Assembly: GCA_003695285.1 (NCBI GenBank)
Contig: RFIL01000076.1
Coordinates: forward strand, 1 to 7,744
Source: Calditrichota bacterium
Lineage (GTDB): Bacteria > Calditrichota > Calditrichia > RBG-13-44-9 > J075
DNA: 7,744 nucleotides
Direction: 5' to 3'
This document shows, piece after piece, positions 6,988 to 7,744 of this stretch (the first letter of the stretch is position 1; each line of letters begins with the position of its first letter). The notes under the pieces are model-generated. The model did no database searches and had not been told where the DNA came from. It saw nothing but the letters and a program-made list of their open reading frames with translations. Made by a program: the position numbers and the translations under genes.

Positions 6988-7260
6988 TTATTCTTCCTCG
7001 GCTTCCTGCTGCAACTCCACTACAGTTTGTTGACCACAGGAACACTGGAAGGTCAGTTGCAATTTGCTATCTTCTCCTTCAACAACCGTCACTTTTACCG
7101 GATGATCGATAAAGGAGGTAGGGATAAATTGTTGGATATGCTTGACAGCATGGGGATTATCTTTTTTAATGATTACAGTTCCAGTTTTTAATCGGGTAGA
7201 TTCGGGTTGGATGAAGGAATGAGGATTTTCCAGAAATCCCACAAACTTTTTATCACTCAT
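6988..7260 (-). CDS. Small protein of unknown function with a CxCG motif
   Basis: I do not recognise this 90-residue protein. It is soluble, without a signal peptide or membrane segment. Residues 25-32 (KTGTVIIK) and 55-61 look like strands, and there is a helix-like stretch around PHAVKHIQQFI (36-46). QCSCGQQ at 72-78 holds two cysteines (73 and 75), half of a zinc-binding knuckle or a redox pair, in a strand-turn-strand setting. The C-terminus is strongly acidic (EAEEE). With only two cysteines, metal binding would need dimerisation or the nearby histidines (14, 37, 41, 53). The start is well supported: AAAAGGGAG (plus strand 7269-7277) ends 8 bases before the ATG. It stands 158 bases upstream of the EIIA operon in the same direction and shares an upstream element with it, which hints at co-regulation. 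Confidence 0.8.
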   Translation of the reverse strand: MSDKKFVGFLENPHSFIQPESTRLKTGTVIIKKDNPHAVKHIQQFIPTSFIDHPVKVTVVEGEDSKLQLTFQCSCGQQTVVELQQEAEEE

Positions 7261-7315
7261 ACGACAAACTCCCTTTTGTCTATGTCAGTAAACATCCCTA
7301 TTTACTAAACTGTAT

Positions 7316-7335
7316 CATCGGAAAGAACCCTCAAA
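7316..7335 (-). promoter_or_regulatory. Shared 20-base upstream element, copy 2
   Basis: Read on the minus strand this is TTTGAGGGTTCTTTCCGATG. It matches the copy ahead of the EIIA operon at 17 of 20 positions and ends 55 bases before the start codon of the 90-residue gene. It overlaps the small ACCCT/AGGGT dyad. It is a candidate common operator or promoter part. Confidence 0.35.
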
Positions 7336-7353
7336 GGGTAAGCACTTTTATCA

Positions 7354-7395
7354 ATGAGCAACTTTTTTTCGAGTCTAACTCTATCTGTTGCTCAT
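7354..7395. repeat. 9-base perfect inverted repeat with nested small stem
   Basis: ATGAGCAAC (7354-7362) pairs perfectly with GTTGCTCAT (7387-7395) across a 24-base spacer. The spacer itself holds GAGT (7371-7374) / ACTC (7378-7381). It lies about 95-135 bases upstream of the 90-residue gene. No T-run follows the stem on either strand, so it is not an intrinsic terminator. A protein-binding dyad or structured leader is possible. Confidence 0.4.
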
Positions 7396-7744
7396 CCACA
7401 AGAGGTGATTGGTTTGTTTAACGCAAACCATGATCAGGAACTCAAAAGAATTGGTTGAAACGATGGGTTCGTTGTCTCCCCTCCTGAGCTATTTTAATAA
7501 TCTTCAATCGCTAATTTTCCGATCTTCATTTTTGAATTTCTCTCCTCAATAATTTTTCTCGTTCTCAATAATCTTTGGGATCAAGAAAAAAATTTGAAGG
7601 GTTGCTCCTCGTGGATTTTATGTCCAGAAAATTCGCAATCTGTAAATTTTAAAAAGTTTTGGAAAGACAGTGTTAAAATTGAACAAATTTATTTGCTTTT
7701 TTGGGTTTTTCTGGTAATTTTTTTCAAACATTCTAATCAGGGTA

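Larger units (their letters stand above)
7261..7744. other. Non-coding region upstream of the CxCG protein gene
   Basis: I see no supported gene in these 484 AT-rich bases. They contain copy 2 of the shared upstream element (7316-7335), a small dyad ACCCT-CAA-AGGGT (7327-7339), a 9-base inverted repeat (7354-7395) and a 7-base stem TGGTTTG / CAAACCA (7410-7416 / 7424-7430). The stretch from about 7500 to the right edge is especially AT-rich, with many T and A runs. The promoter of the 90-residue gene should lie here, but I cannot place a consensus pair. Confidence 0.5.

Noticed and set aside
7410..7430. Stem TGGTTTG / CAAACCA with a 7-base loop, as a possible terminator
   Set aside because: No T-run follows on either strand, and no gene ends nearby that would need it.
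337..7719. 15-base exact repeat GTTTTTCTGGTAATT at 337-351 and 7705-7719, near both ends of the window
   Set aside because: It is short and T-rich, and the flanks do not match. With no integrase, transposase or tRNA nearby, there is no support for attachment sites or element ends.
7618..7743. Open minus-strand frame running from the right edge to a stop at 7618, about 41 codons
   Set aside because: Its composition is that of the surrounding AT-rich spacer (many Lys, Asn, Phe, Ile). There is no ribosome binding site and no recognisable family, so it is probably chance.

Overview
The window carries seven convincing protein-coding genes, all on the minus strand. In transcription order (high to low coordinates) they are a small protein of unknown function, a three-gene cluster of small signalling-type proteins, a tandem pair of secreted DUF3857/transglutaminase-like proteins, and the tRNA-modifying enzyme MnmH (SelU). 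I found no rRNA, tRNA, CRISPR array, transposase or phage gene. The sequence suggests a free-living Gram-negative bacterium with moderate to low GC and AT-rich intergenic DNA. Large exported DUF3857-transglutaminase proteins in tandem are typical of the Bacteroidota/Ignavibacteriota/Calditrichota (FCB) side of the tree. A Calditrichota-like lineage is my best guess, but it is an inference from gene content only.

Layout: 1-443 is non-coding, with an imperfect inverted repeat just past the mnmH stop. mnmH occupies 444-1511. The 163-base gap at 1512-1674 holds a good intrinsic terminator that ends the preceding operon. The two exported proteins (1675-3558 and 3575-5515) are 16 bases apart and form an operon, read 5515 to 1675. 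The upstream member has lost the catalytic Cys and His of the transglutaminase core while the downstream member keeps both, so this looks like a pseudoenzyme/enzyme pair. After a 246-base non-coding gap, 5762-6829 encodes a DUF2007-like protein, a divergent PII-like protein and a PTS EIIA (PtsN/Fru type) protein. The last two overlap by ATGA, so this is one operon, read 6829 to 5762. At 6988-7260 is a 90-residue protein with a CxCG motif, and 7261-7744 is non-coding.

Functional picture: the EIIA/PII-like/DUF2007 cluster puts a phosphorylatable PTS regulatory domain next to a small PII-fold protein and a second small putative signalling protein. This could be a nutrient- or energy-sensing module whose target lies outside the window. 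A 20-base element (17/20 identical, all differences transitions) lies 62 bases upstream of the EIIA gene and 55 bases upstream of the 90-residue gene, which hints at shared control. The exported pair and mnmH have no obvious link to this module beyond shared orientation.
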